NCBI GenBank assembly: GCA_027627225.1
Contig: CM051028.1
Location: 25,602,364-25,666,363 of the forward strand
DNA: 64,000 nucleotides
Reading direction: 5' to 3'
DNA from: Congeria kusceri
Taxonomy: Eukaryota; Mollusca; Bivalvia; Myida; Dreissenidae
Positions 1 through 10,800 of the stretch are shown here, piece by piece (the first letter of the stretch is position 1; each line of letters opens with the position of its first letter). The position numbers were made by a program, and so were the translations under genes. The notes beneath the pieces are model-generated. The model saw only the letters and a program-made list of their open reading frames with translations, did no database searches and was not told the DNA's origin.

Positions 1-108
1 TGGGACTGAAATGAGTCGGGGATCAGTTGCTGGGGTCACTATAGGGTGCATTGTGGGTCTGCTAGTTCTCGCTGTGGCAGCCTTCATCCTATATAAACGC
101 ACCAGCTG
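1..108 (+). CDS. Receptor exon with membrane helix
   Basis: The frame begins at base 2. It encodes GTEMSRGSVAGV, then about 22 hydrophobic residues ending AAFILYKRTS, and breaks after TG before GTAAGT, so the tryptophan is split (phase 2). The exon is cut by the window edge. Confidence 0.8.
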
Positions 109-3100
109 GTAAGTTGTGGAATAATGCAATGTCAGCGTTCACAGTAACCCAAATACAATGTAGCCAGTGGCTTCTCAAATCTGGAAAATCATTTTGCAGG
201 GGCGTAGATTAGATAAAAAAAATGTATAGCCACAATAGGCACAACTGACTTAATAACAGGGGTGTTAAACTATGGTTACAAACAACTTATTTTGAAATTT
301 AAAATTGGGGTTTATCTTAAATAAGTGTGTGTTTCTATTCATGAAATTTCTTTAACATTGATTTTACCAACACAACCGACAAAGAACTCCCCTCACCACC
401 ATCCCATGGCCTCTTGTTAGCTCGAGTATTCACCGAATAATTTGAGCTATACTACTCACCCGTTCGTCCGTGTCGGCGTAATGCTGTGGTTAAGGTTTGC
501 GTGTAAGATGTCCATATCTCTGTAACTACTACAGATATTAAATTGAAACTTTACACATGTGTTCGGGGTCATTATGTGAGGTCACTGACCAAGACCCATA
601 ACTCTAACCTGCAATTTAGCAGAATTATGCCCCTTTTTGTACTTAAAAAATCAGGTTAAAGTTTGCGTGCAACTACTCCGTATCTCTATATCTACTACAG
701 ATATTCAACTGAAACTTATCACATGCCTTCAGGATGATTTTATAAGGTCACTGGCCAAGACCCATAATGGTGACCAGCATTTTAACAGAATTATGCCCCT
801 TTTTGTACTTAAACAAAGTCCGGTTAAGGTTTGCATGCAAGAGAAAATTCAGGTTAAGGTATATGTGCAACAAGTACATATCTCTGTAACTACTACAGAT
901 ATTCAATTGAAACTTCACACATGTGTTCGGGGTCATTATATGAGGTCACTGACCAAGGCCAATAACTCTGACCTGCAATTTAGCAGAATTATGCCCCTTT
1001 TTGTACTTAGAAAATCAGGTTAAAGTTTGCGTGCAACAAATCCATATCTCTATATCTACTACAGATATTTAATTTAAACTTCACACATGCCTTCAGGGTC
1101 ATTATATAAGGTCACTGGCCAAGACCCATAACTGTGACCAGCATTTTAACAGAATTATGCCCCTTTTAAGCTCGACTTTTTGAAGAAAAAAAGTCAAGCT
1201 ATTGTGGATGCCCTGTCGTCTGCATCAGCGTCTGCATTAGTTAAGTTTTTTGGTTAAGTTTTTTGTCAGAGTCCATTTCTCAAAAACTATCAAAGGTATC
1301 CATTTGAAACTTTCAATATTTGTTCACTATCAAAAGGGTACTCCATTACAACAAGGCAGGTAACCCTGTGATTTGTATTTCAAGATTTATCTGCCCTTGT
1401 TTAGACTTACAACTTAGCATATTTTGACAGTATTTTGGCCAATATAAATTTTCTCAGTAACTTATCAAAAGCATTATATTGAAACTCAAGGTACTTGTTT
1501 ATGGTGCTGACACCATTCTGCAGGCAAGAGGAGGTAACTCTTTCAAGGATTTTGTTGGAGTTATTACCCTTTTTTCAACTTACAATTTTCCTTTTAGGTC
1601 AAATTTCTCAATACCTATATGAGGTATTGACCTGAAATTCAAAGTACTTGATCACAGTGATGAACTTATTCTGTATACAAGAGGAGGTAACTCTGATCAA
1701 GGATTTTGCTTGCCCTTTTTTCAACTTAGAAATTTTGCTTTAGGTTGAATTTCACAATATCTATAAGAGAACACAAAATACTAGATCACAGTTATGAACC
1801 CATTCTGTAGACAAGATGAGGTAACTATATCGAGGATTTTGGTGGAGCTATTGCCCTTGTTTCAACTTAGATATTTTTGCTCAAATTTCTCAATATCTAT
1901 CCCAGGTATTGACTTTAAATTCAAAATACTTCATGACATTGATAAACTTATTCTATAAACAAAAGCCTAGAGAACTATCAAATATAGGATAGTCGAGCGT
2001 CCAGCACCCGTAGGCGGTGCTGTTGTTGTACTTAGAAATTCAGGTTAAAGTTTGCGTGCAACAACTCCCTATCTCTATAACTCAAGAACAGATTGAGCTA
2101 TTGTAATGAAACTTCATACATAGATACCGGTACCTTATAGTGAGGCCTCAATTTGGAATGGATATGGGGTGGGTGGGGTCAAGGTCACTGTTACTAAAAA
2201 TAGAACAACGGTTTCACTCAATAACTTGAGAACTCATTGAGATATTTTAATGAAACTTGCCGGGCCAGGCTAGCTCAGTTGGTAGAGCGCTTGACTGTCA
2301 ATCCGGGGATCATAAGTTCGAGCCCCAGCCCAGCCACATAACTTGTGTGGGCATTGGTCATGAAATTATTTCTACTGCCATTCTCCCCCTACCTCTAATT
2401 CAAGTAGGGCAGTTGTCAGTTACTGGCATAGGTATGAGCACTGAGTACTAGTAAACCGCTTAGATTAGCTAAGCTTGCCCAGGAAGTGTGAGTACGTTAA
2501 CTGACCGCTGTGATATGACTAAAATACTGTTAAAAAACAGCAAAAAAATCCAAACAAACAAAACAAAATTCAATGAAACTTAAGACATAGATACCTTATA
2601 TTGAGACCTCGCTTCGGATGGCATAATTGTCAAGGTCACTGTTACTAAAAATAGGAAAATGGTTTCTGCCCAATAACTTGAGAACACATCGAGATATTTT
2701 AATGAAAATTAATACATAGATACCTTATATCGAGACCTTGCTTGGGATTCCATATGGGTGGGGTCAAGGTCACTGGTACTAAAAATAGAAAAAGGTGTCC
2801 GCTCATTAACTTGAGAAAGCATTGAGATATTTTAATGAAACTTCATGCATAGATACCTTATATTGAGACCTCGCTGTGAACTGCATATGGGGTGGGTGGG
2901 GTCAAGGTCACTATTACTAAAAATAGAAAAACGGTTTCCGCTGAATACTTTTCTTGTTTATAGTGATAAAGGCCCATAACTCTGACAAAGCGGTTGAATA
3001 GTCCAGCGTGCTGTCCTGAGACAGCCATTGTTTTTATTGTATTTTTGGCGTTTTTATATTTTTCATCTCTGGAAAAATGTATAGGCATGTAATTATTGTC

Positions 3101-5128
3101 TTAACATTTAAGCTTCTCAGTATACAAATTAATATTCTGTAATAAACCAAGAGATCAGTTTAATATTTCAAGTTCCATTTACACTCAAGTTAGCGTCTAC
3201 AATATTTATGTTGTATACATTTATACTTATTATACATCTCAGTAAAAGATGATATCTTTAAAGATTATGTTTTTTAAATATAGTTTTTACCAAGCATGTC
3301 TATTTTTAAGGTCTGGAGTTGATACCGGGCGATTCAGTCTGAGTATTTTCAACAAGTTTAACCGGTTCAATGTGGATGAGCCTCGCAGCCCACAGATTTC
3401 TATCCCGCATCCGGAAGCCTTTGCCTGGGGCTCTCTGGACAGTGGGGTGTCCTTTGCCCCCTCTGCAGGGGTCTCCCAGGGCTTTGATAACCCTATGTAT
3501 GGCGAGGCTACTTTTGATGTAAGTAGTGGGGATTTTTATACATAGACATTATACACTCTACCCAATATAAACACTTGTTGTAGGAATGATAGATTGACCT
3601 GCATAACTTGTGTAAATATTGCACAGTATACAGATACATGTATATGGAAATGAGTCAGTAAATATTGCGCAGTATACAGATATATGGAAATGAGTCAGTA
3701 AATATTGCACAGTATACAGATATATGGAAATGAGTCAGTAAATATTGCACAGTATACAGATATATGGAAATGAGTCATTAGGGCTCTATTTATGTGTTCT
3801 GCAAGTAAGGGTCATTATGGTGGGAAATAAAGAGTCTTGGCAGTCCCCTCCCAATCTTCAAATTAAGATAAACAAACAAGAAAAACATAAATTTACTCTT
3901 ACTGTTGGTATAGAAGTTATTCAAATTATACTTAGCATTAGTAAATTGATTGTGACTCAGTTTTAAGCAGTTATGACCAAATAAATAAATAATGGTATAC
4001 TTTTACATTGGACAATTTTATGATTAATATGCGCACGGCTCTATTCCACAAACATTGAACATTAGTTTGATACTTGCTCCACTATTTTGAATGCATGTTA
4101 TTAGCATTCATACTGTCACATAGGAACAGGTGTGTTAGTAACACCAGTTGCCACGCTGTAGTTACAGAATGCTGTTCCTATGGAGATGGAGGTGAGGTCC
4201 GTGATGTCCGAGGAACAGCCCAAAACTGACATCGGCTTCGACAACCCGCTCTACGACTCGGTCCATCAGGTAGTGGACGGTATTTGATGAAATGGTTTAC
4301 TACTAGGTTTAGGTTGTGTTGTCGTGTTGTTGTTTTTGCTGCTACCAGCTTAACACTAAGAGCATGACAATGATAAGTGTTAATTGTTTATTTTGCATGC
4401 TAAACTTAGCTGGTATGCCAATATCACAATGGCAGACAACAAACCATGGAACACATATATCAGGGGTGTGGAAATGCCAAAACTGTTTACTTGTCCATGG
4501 AAAAGTTCTTGCAAAAATCTACTCGTCCGCATGCAACAGTCACTTGTCCATACAAAATATTGTTTTCATTCCAGGCCTTCCTGATATGTTTTAATTAAAT
4601 GATACATAAAAAACAATTTGTTCTTCAAATGCATAAGAATATAATAATATGATAATTAACTTCCAACTCTTACATAATTTTCACACCCTGAAATTTTATT
4701 TGTCCATGGACAAGTAGACAGGAAAAATTTACTTGTCTGACAATAAAATTAGCTGTCGGACAAGTCGGGCATAGGATTTCCTCACCCCTGCATATGGTTT
4801 TTGTGACCTTTTTGAAGTTGTAAAATGTATTGAGCTTGTCCATAGGCACAATTTGGTGCATGAACAGGACAGTTTCATATGTCATGTCTCGACTTACCTC
4901 AATATTTCTCAGTTATGGCACACTGCATGTATTGTAAACCAGTAAATTAAACAGATCAGGAGTTGTACAGTTCTTCCTGCATTGTGTTACCAAAACAGTT
5001 ATAGAAGTATTTCTTAAACATTTCAGGAGTCATTATTCAGTGACCTAGCTGTTGTAGAAAGCCCTCAGTCATCGCTCGTGGTCACCTTGGAGGGCGCTGG
5101 GAACCAGGAACCAACCACGGATGCCTGA
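1..5128 (+). CDS. 3' part of a type I membrane receptor with two NPxY motifs (4 exons)
   Basis: Spliced from 1..108, 3311..3518, 4168..4269 and 5027..5128, with the 5' part outside the window. The first exon encodes a membrane segment (around SVAGVTIGCIVGLLVLAVAA) followed by the stop-transfer YKR. The tail is about 140 residues and holds two endocytosis-type motifs, GFDNPMY and GFDNPLY, a Ser-rich stretch and an acidic end (NQEPTTDA, then TGA). NPxY motifs after a single membrane helix are known from LDL-receptor-family and other clathrin-adaptor-binding receptors, where they bind PTB proteins such as Dab and ARH. The ectodomain is not visible, so an LDLR/LRP-like identity is inference. All four junctions are GT-AG and in phase. 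The gene converges on the usherin gene, with stop codons 2.6 kb apart. Confidence 0.8.
470..1185 (+). repeat. Family A tandem-core element (166-bp unit)
   Basis: Four units marked by ATTATGCCCC at 624, 790, 988 and 1154, that is spaced 166, 198 and 166 bp. The 198 spacing comes from a 32-bp extra segment. The same family lies in opposite orientation at 25455-26560. Confidence 0.85.
1186..1965 (+). repeat. Family B tandem-core element
   Basis: Units of about 135-152 bp marked by CAAGAGGAGGTAACT near 1525, 1677 and 1812. It begins at the hairpin-like AGCTCGACTTTTTGAAG...AAAGTCAAGCT. An inverted copy lies at 47690-48285. Confidence 0.8.
2020..2970 (+). repeat. Family C tandem-core element, split by a SINE
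   Basis: Units of about 137 bp marked by GTCAAGGTCACTGTTACT near 2178, 2629, 2766 and 2902, and by ATGAAACTTCATACATAG. The extra distance between the first two units is a SINE (2259-2571). Larger copies of the family lie at 33040-34475. Confidence 0.85.
2259..2571 (+). mobile_element. tRNA-derived SINE
   Basis: The head has a tRNA-like A box (TAGCTCAGTTGGTAGAGC) and B box (AGTTCGAGCCC). A unique body follows, ending in an A-rich tail (about 2530-2570). It is flanked by the 10-bp direct repeat AATGAAACTT (2249-2258 and 2572-2581), a target-site duplication inside a family C unit. Such elements are transcribed by RNA polymerase III and moved by LINE enzymes. A second, disrupted copy is at 36222-37471. 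Confidence 0.85.
3311..3518 (+). CDS. Receptor cytoplasmic exon with first NPxY
   Basis: The acceptor is TTTTTAAG and the donor GAT|GTAAGT. The exon completes the split Trp, then reads SGVDTGRFSLSIFNKFNRF and continues to GFDNPMYGEATFD. It is 208 nt and ends in phase 0. Confidence 0.8.
3613..3780 (+). repeat. 40-bp tandem repeat, about 4 copies
   Basis: The unit contains CAGTAAATATTGCACAGTAT and TATGGAAATGAGT, with exact 40-bp spacing at 3661, 3701 and 3741. It lies in receptor intron 2. Confidence 0.9.
4168..4269 (+). CDS. Receptor cytoplasmic exon with second NPxY
   Basis: A 102-nt in-frame exon between GTTACAG and CAG|GTAGTG. It encodes NAVPMEMEV...KTDIGFDNPLYDSVHQ. The motif repeats the FDNPxY of the preceding exon with the same leading Gly-Phe-Asp, which suggests an old internal duplication. 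Confidence 0.78.
4461..4790. mobile_element. 330-bp MITE, hAT-like ends
   Basis: Terminal inverted repeat CAGGGGTGTGGAAAT at 4461, answered by ATTTCCTCACCCCTG ending at 4790. Both halves also carry inverted TTGTCCATGG motifs. CAGGGGTG ends resemble hAT elements. A clean 8-bp target duplication was not found. It lies in receptor intron 3. Confidence 0.6.
5027..5128 (+). CDS. Receptor last coding exon
   Basis: The acceptor is CATTTCAG. It encodes ESLFSDLAVVESPQSS and ends NQEPTTDA followed by TGA at 5126-5128. I could not assign a polyadenylation site with confidence. Confidence 0.78.
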   Translation, partial: ESLFSDLAVVESPQSSLVVTLEGAGNQEPTTDA

Positions 5129-5564
5129 GATGGTTCACAGGGAACCAACAAAGGAGGACTGCAATCCGTGCATTGTCAATTTTATCGATGCACATGAATG
5201 TACACCTGTGTGGTCTATGTGACTTTAAATATGTTACTAATTACTCTCCCCCCCCCCCCCCCGGTATTGTTTTTTTATTTTTTTAGCAATGACTGCTCAG
5301 TTTGTCTTTTTTTTTAGATTTCTTTTTCTTGGTCTTGGAAATATATAGGTCACTCAGGTCCTGTCTTTCTAAATGGCCTGGCAAAGTTGTTTGTTCAATT
5401 TTCTTTAACAATCTTTAAACAAATTATGGTAATTGACAAAACCGTAATTTATCACACCTTTTTATTTAGCTCCTAAAGACAAAATTTAAGTCGATTTCTT
5501 TTAATCATAAATCCCTGAAGTCAGTGGTTGTTTCTTTGATTTTCCTTCCACTGTTTAGCTTTTT
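5129..5564. other. Receptor 3' flank / 3' UTR
   Basis: AT-rich with a 15-bp C run at 5248-5262, which may be length-polymorphic or error-prone. No gene was seen. Confidence 0.5.
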
Positions 5565-6245
5565 TAGTTCACCTCAGCACAACAAGCCCATGGTGTGATC
5601 GCCTGTTGTCTGTCGTCAACATTTATCTTGTGAACACTCTAGAAGCCACATTTATAGCCCAATCTTTATGAACATTTGTCCCAATGATATCTCGGACATT
5701 TTTGAAACTTAGTCATGTGGGGTCAAAAACTAGGTCACCAGGTCAGATTGAAGAAAAAGCTTGTGAAGACTGTAAAAGTAGCATTTTTTTGCCCAATCAA
5801 CATGAAACTTGCTCAGAACATTTATTCTTATGATATCTTGGCAGAGTTTGAAATTGGTTCTGCTCAATTGGAAAACATGGCCGCCAGGGGGTGGGGTAGC
5901 TTTCCTTATATGGCTATATTTGAAACTTCAAAAAGCTTGTTAACACTCTAAAGGCCACATTTATTGCCCAATGAATTTATTGCAATGAATTTATACATTT
6001 ATTGCCTCATGAAACTTGCCCAGAATATTAGTTCTGATATCTCGGACAAGTTCGAAACTGGGTCATGTGGGGTCAAAAACTAGGTCACTAGGTCAAATGG
6101 AATAATAAGCTTGTGAACACTCTAGAAGTCATATGTTTTACCCATTCTTCTTGAACACTCTAGAGGCAACATTGTTAGCAGAATGATGAAACTTGCTCAG
6201 AACAGCTTAGTTCCTTAGCCCCTCAGGTGAGCGACCTAGGGCCTT
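5565..6245. repeat. Family D tandem-core element
   Basis: It starts AGTTCACCTCAGCACAACAA and ends CCTCAGGTGAGCGACC, so the ends are inverted (GTTCACCTCA / CTCAGGTGAGC). Internal units of about 145 bp carry CATGTGGGGTCAAAAACTAG and TTGAAGAAAAAGCTTGTG. Other copies are at 6632-7345, 23985-25455 and 49825-50975. Confidence 0.8.
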
Positions 6246-6631
6246 ATGGTGACATTGCCAATTGCTTTCATATTTCAGCAACTAGAGGAATAATGATGAA
6301 GAGATTTTCATGTAAAAATATCTTGTTTATTTTAAACGTGAAGTGTGTATAAAATATAATCAATAATATATTTACATAATGTACAGAATAGTTTTGTCAA
6401 AACAAGAATGAACAAATTGTGGAATGGAACAGGCACATAGCTGGACTTGATTGTATATCTCGGACAAATTGACCCAACTATCGTGATCTTAAATTATTTT
6501 TCTAGCTTAGTTCATGCTTTCTTCAGTTTTTAAACATTCACATTAGATGTATAACCCTTCAGTGTTCAGTGATATATACCAAATGTTCGTGTTGCCCTTC
6601 GGATTAAGTTGTTATTAAATTAGGATTTTTA
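6246..6631. other. Intergenic / usherin 3' flank
   Basis: AT-rich sequence without repeats or coding signal that I could recognise. It holds a minus-strand AATAAA (TTTATT near 6327), a possible but unproven polyadenylation signal for usherin 1.4 kb past its stop. Confidence 0.35.
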
Positions 6632-7345
6632 GCTCGCCTTGTGTCGATCGTGCATTATGCGTCATCAACATTTACCTCGTTAACACTCTAGAGGCCACAT
6701 TTATTGCGGGGTCAAAAACTAGATCACAAGGTAAAATTGAAGAAAAAGCTTGTTAACACACATTTTTTGCCCAATCTTCATGAAACTTGGTCAGAACATT
6801 TGTCCCAATGATATCTCCGCCGAGTTCGAATCTGGGTCACTTGTGGTCAAGAACTAGGTCACTAGGTCAAATTGAAAAAAAAAGCTTATGCGTCGTCAAT
6901 ATTTACCTTGTCAACACACTAGAGGCCACATTTATTGGCCAATCTTCATGAAACTTGGTCCCAATGATATCTCAGCCGAGTTAGAATCTGGGTCACATTT
7001 AAGAAAAAGCTTGTGAACACTCTAGAAGTCACATTTTTTTCCCATTCTTCATGAAACTTGGTCAGAACATTTGTCCTAATGATATCTCGGCCGATTTCAA
7101 ATCTGGGTCATGTGGGGTCAAAAACTAGGTCACTAGGTCAATTTGAAAAAGATTAACACTCTAGAAGTTACATTATTTGCCCAATCGTCATGAAACTTGG
7201 GTCAAAACATTTGTCTCAAGTTTTTCAAACCATGATGATTAAGGCCGCATTTCCATTAGTCCTTATCAGTATATCCATATATATAAAAATTGAACACATG
7301 GAAAATTGTTTGACTAATGAAACTCAGATGAGCGACCCAGGGCCA
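6632..7345. repeat. Family D tandem-core element, second copy
   Basis: It begins AGCTCGCCTTGTGTCGATCG and ends CTCAGATGAGCGACCCAGGG, with about four degenerate 145-bp units. It contains a perfect AGGTCACTAGGTCA at 7127-7140. Confidence 0.78.
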
Positions 7346-7719
7346 TTCATAACTGCTTTCTAATAATTTCATGCAGAAAGATCAGAGTCAGGTCATTCTT
7401 TTGGAGCTTACAGTAAATTTGCCAATAACACACCAAGAAAACTGATTTAGAGATATCTGACATTAATTAAACAATTGCACTTTGTGATCAAACACAATTT
7501 AATGATTTAAATAATGTTGTTTGAAGTTTATGCCATAATATAAATGGAACATTACTGAGATCAACAAATACATGTAACTCAGGGATAACTTTTTTAATAA
7601 AATAGTGTAAAGCATTTAACTTTAAAAAGTATAAAGTCTGTGTATGTACAATTATGTTAAAGACTGGAGTCTTTGTAATGTTCACATTTCACATGGTTCA
7701 CATGTGGTGACAAACATGG

Positions 7720-7800
7720 TTACAAGTGCGTGTCGGTAAACACCATCTGTTCCTTGCTCAAGCTGTAGCTGGGTACACCACCAACACTAGCACTGTCATA
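7720..7800 (-). CDS. USH2A: Usherin exon 36: C-terminal PDZ ligand and stop
   Basis: TTGTTTTCAG|TAT... encodes YDSASVGGVPSYSLSKEQ and ends MVFTDTHL, TAA at 7720-7722. The DTHL end is the class I PDZ ligand by which vertebrate usherin binds whirlin and harmonin. Confidence 0.95.
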   Translation of the reverse strand, partial: YDSASVGGVPSYSLSKEQMVFTDTHL

Positions 7801-10800
7801 CTGAAAACAACAACATAAATACATAGGAACACAAAAGCAAACACTTTGCATAACAATTGCCTGAAACGAATTGTCGAGTGAAAATTACCATACGACTTGT
7901 TGGAAAGGTCATCATATTCTTTTTAGTACATGTAGCTCAACTGAGCACGAAGTGCTCAAGTGTGAGCTGTTTCTGGCCTTCACCATCCGTTGTCGCGTCT
8001 ACAATTTACTTACACAACTTCTGCTCAGAAACCGCTTTGTGGATTTTAACCAAACTTGGCAGGAATGTTCCTGGGATGGTCCTTTAACAAATTTTTTCAA
8101 CTCATTTGAATATCTAGAAATGGTTGCCATGGGAATCAACGGCTTAAAAAACAAATATATTTAGACAGGGATCCAAAATCAAAAAGTCCTGGGTTAGACA
8201 AATAATTTTCTCGGCCCATTCATAAACTACTGCTATAACTGACAGAAAGCGAATACTCACGCTGCTAACCAGACCGCTATCCAGGTGTTTGTCCCAGCCA
8301 AAATTCTCGCTGTCGTCCTCCTCAAGGTCATCGTCGAAGAGTGAGTCCGATATGCGGTCAATGCTGAGCCGTTTGGTGTGACGAGGCGCGTTCACGTAGG
8401 CTGGATTGGTGACCCCTTGAGTGACCGGTCCTGGGTAGTAGCCACCCCTGTCATCCAGAACTGCATGGGGCATCTCCTGTGATAAACATTGTTGGTAAAT
8501 TTGAAAGGAATTTCTCAATAAGGTACACCGACCTTGAAGCATAAAACGCTATTTGCCAACCAAGATCAGTACAAGTATCAGCTTGGATGTGAAAATTCTG
8601 ATGCTTAAAGGGTAAATACAAAAAGTTTTGGACAATGATGCATCAGTAATGAAAAAATATTTGAAAATGGAACAGTTTGATTATACAGTACAACTATAAA
8701 ACGTTTAAATTTGATTTGTCATTTACTTATTTGGTTACCGGTACATAAAACAACAAAAGCACAGTAAATTCAGTGGCAAACAACATCCAATCATTTTAAC
8801 ACGCATCGGCAATTAAATAATTACCATAGCAACAAGATTTCCATCATTGGCATCCACCATAAATGTGAAAGGTTGTTTTTGTTGGCGGTTCCGCAGTGGC
8901 AGCCTCTCTCTGATGTAGGGATGTGGTCGCCCGCATTGTCGGATACAGCACGCCAAGAGTGCCAGTAGCAGCAACACCCCGATGACAGCCATCAAAGCTA
9001 TGAACCATATCTCCTTGTAGAATTCCTGATCAGTGCTGGTTGGCTGCGTTGAGACCACCAGTGAAGGTGTTGTACCTTTAATTAGAAAATAACCTATAAT
9101 TGAAATATTTGGATTGCACCCATTAAGTGTAACATAACATAAATCATTAAGAATTTAAGAGCATATTATTAAAAGATGCTATTTCTGGCCTTTTTTGGCT
9201 CTTTTGAACCCTGCCTTCTGAATCTGTAGTAAGCATTACCGTGTATGGATTTCTAGTATTCACATTCCAAAAATGTAAATGGGAATGACCAGAAGTCCAG
9301 ATAAGATGGGTATCTGCATAAAATATGCATGAACAATTTTCTAAATACGAATGAATTTAAAATTCAGTGAGTAAAATCGGCCATATGCATCGTGTGCTAT
9401 TATCAGCGTACTTGCATTGCCTATTTCGTATAAATTTTCGATCAGCTGTTTCAAAATTGCGCTTTCATGTAACCACAACTGGTTCCCTTCTTTTGTTTGC
9501 ACACTGAAGCTTTTGTTTTCACGCATTATATCATTGTCATAAACACTTTGGCAGCCCACTTTTATGTCCTTTTTGATTGGATCTTTAGGTCTTCATGGTC
9601 TGGGTTGTCAAAAACTAGGGCCGCCCTGATCTGCATTTGTCCAAAATTACAGTGTCAGTCACAGTATTCTTTTGACGAGCGTCTGCATGTTGTATCTTAC
9701 AACTTTGACAGATCATGTTGAGCCAAATCAAAATGCTTTGTTTAAGTCGACAAAGAGTTCAGAAAAGATTGTCAGTCCCATTATATAAAATGTGTCCAGA
9801 AAAAGAAACATGATGGTAACAAAGTCGCTGAAACGACTGTCCAGCTGGAAAATCAGTTTTCCATGGCTTAGATTTTATATTAAACTATGATTACAATTAT
9901 TTATTTCAATCACAAAAAAAAATAAAGTCTTGGACCCAAATACCTTGACCATGTAAGTGGTATGTGACACATCATCTGGTCATGGGAAAAAATAATGTGA
10001 AGTAATATTAAAATCCTTCAAGGCTTTTGGAAGTTATAGAGCAGAAAGAAAATTCCTTGACATTTGACCTTGAATTGTGACCTTGACCTTTGACAAGTTG
10101 TACACGACAAATGACCTGGTAATGGAAAATAATAATCTGAAGTAATATTAAAATCCTTCCAAACGTTTAGAAGTTATGGTGAAGAAACAGAAATCTTTGA
10201 CCTTTAATTGTGACCTTGACCTTGACCAGACAAGCATGGGAGTTGTATGCGACACAATAACTGGTCATAGAGAATAATAATCTGAAGTAACATTTAAATC
10301 CCTTCAGACGTTTATAAGTTATGAAGTGGAAACAAAAATAATTGACCTTGACCTTTAACCGACCATCATTGAAGTTGTATGTGACACATTGTCTGATCAT
10401 GGGGAATAATAATCTGAAGTTATATAAAAATACTTCCAGGAGTTAAGAAGTTACAGAGCAGAAAAAAAAATTCATGAACTTTGACCTTAAATTGTGACTT
10501 GACCTTTGTCTGACGAACATGGGAGTTGTACGCGACACATCATCTGGTCATGGGGAATAATAATCTGAAGTTATATTAAAATCAATATTGGCATATAGAA
10601 GTTACAGAGCGGAAACTGGACGGACGGCCCCACCCACAGACGGATGGTGCCACTATTATATGCCCTCCTTTGGGGGGCATAAAAAAAGAATATAGGTAGA
10701 ACAATCGGATGCTCACCGATGCCGCTTTGACAACTAAATGTGGTCTTGACCTTAAATTTAAGAACCTGATTCATACGGAGACACGTGGTCATGGTGAGGC

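Larger units (their letters stand above)
109..3310. other. Receptor intron 1
   Basis: A 3.2-kb intron filled from about 470 to 2960 by repeat families A, B and C and a SINE. No coding sequence was recognised. The open frame 637-1023 is only the periodic family A repeat. Confidence 0.7.

Noticed and set aside
2257..2451. 64-residue frame and possible tRNA gene
   Set aside because: The tRNA-like boxes belong to a SINE head with tail and target duplication; the peptide is an accident of translating it. The same applies to 37222-37527.
5248..5262. Poly-C run (also near 11561 and 12190)
   Set aside because: Homopolymers of uncertain length; the latter two belong to repeat ends. No functional claim possible.
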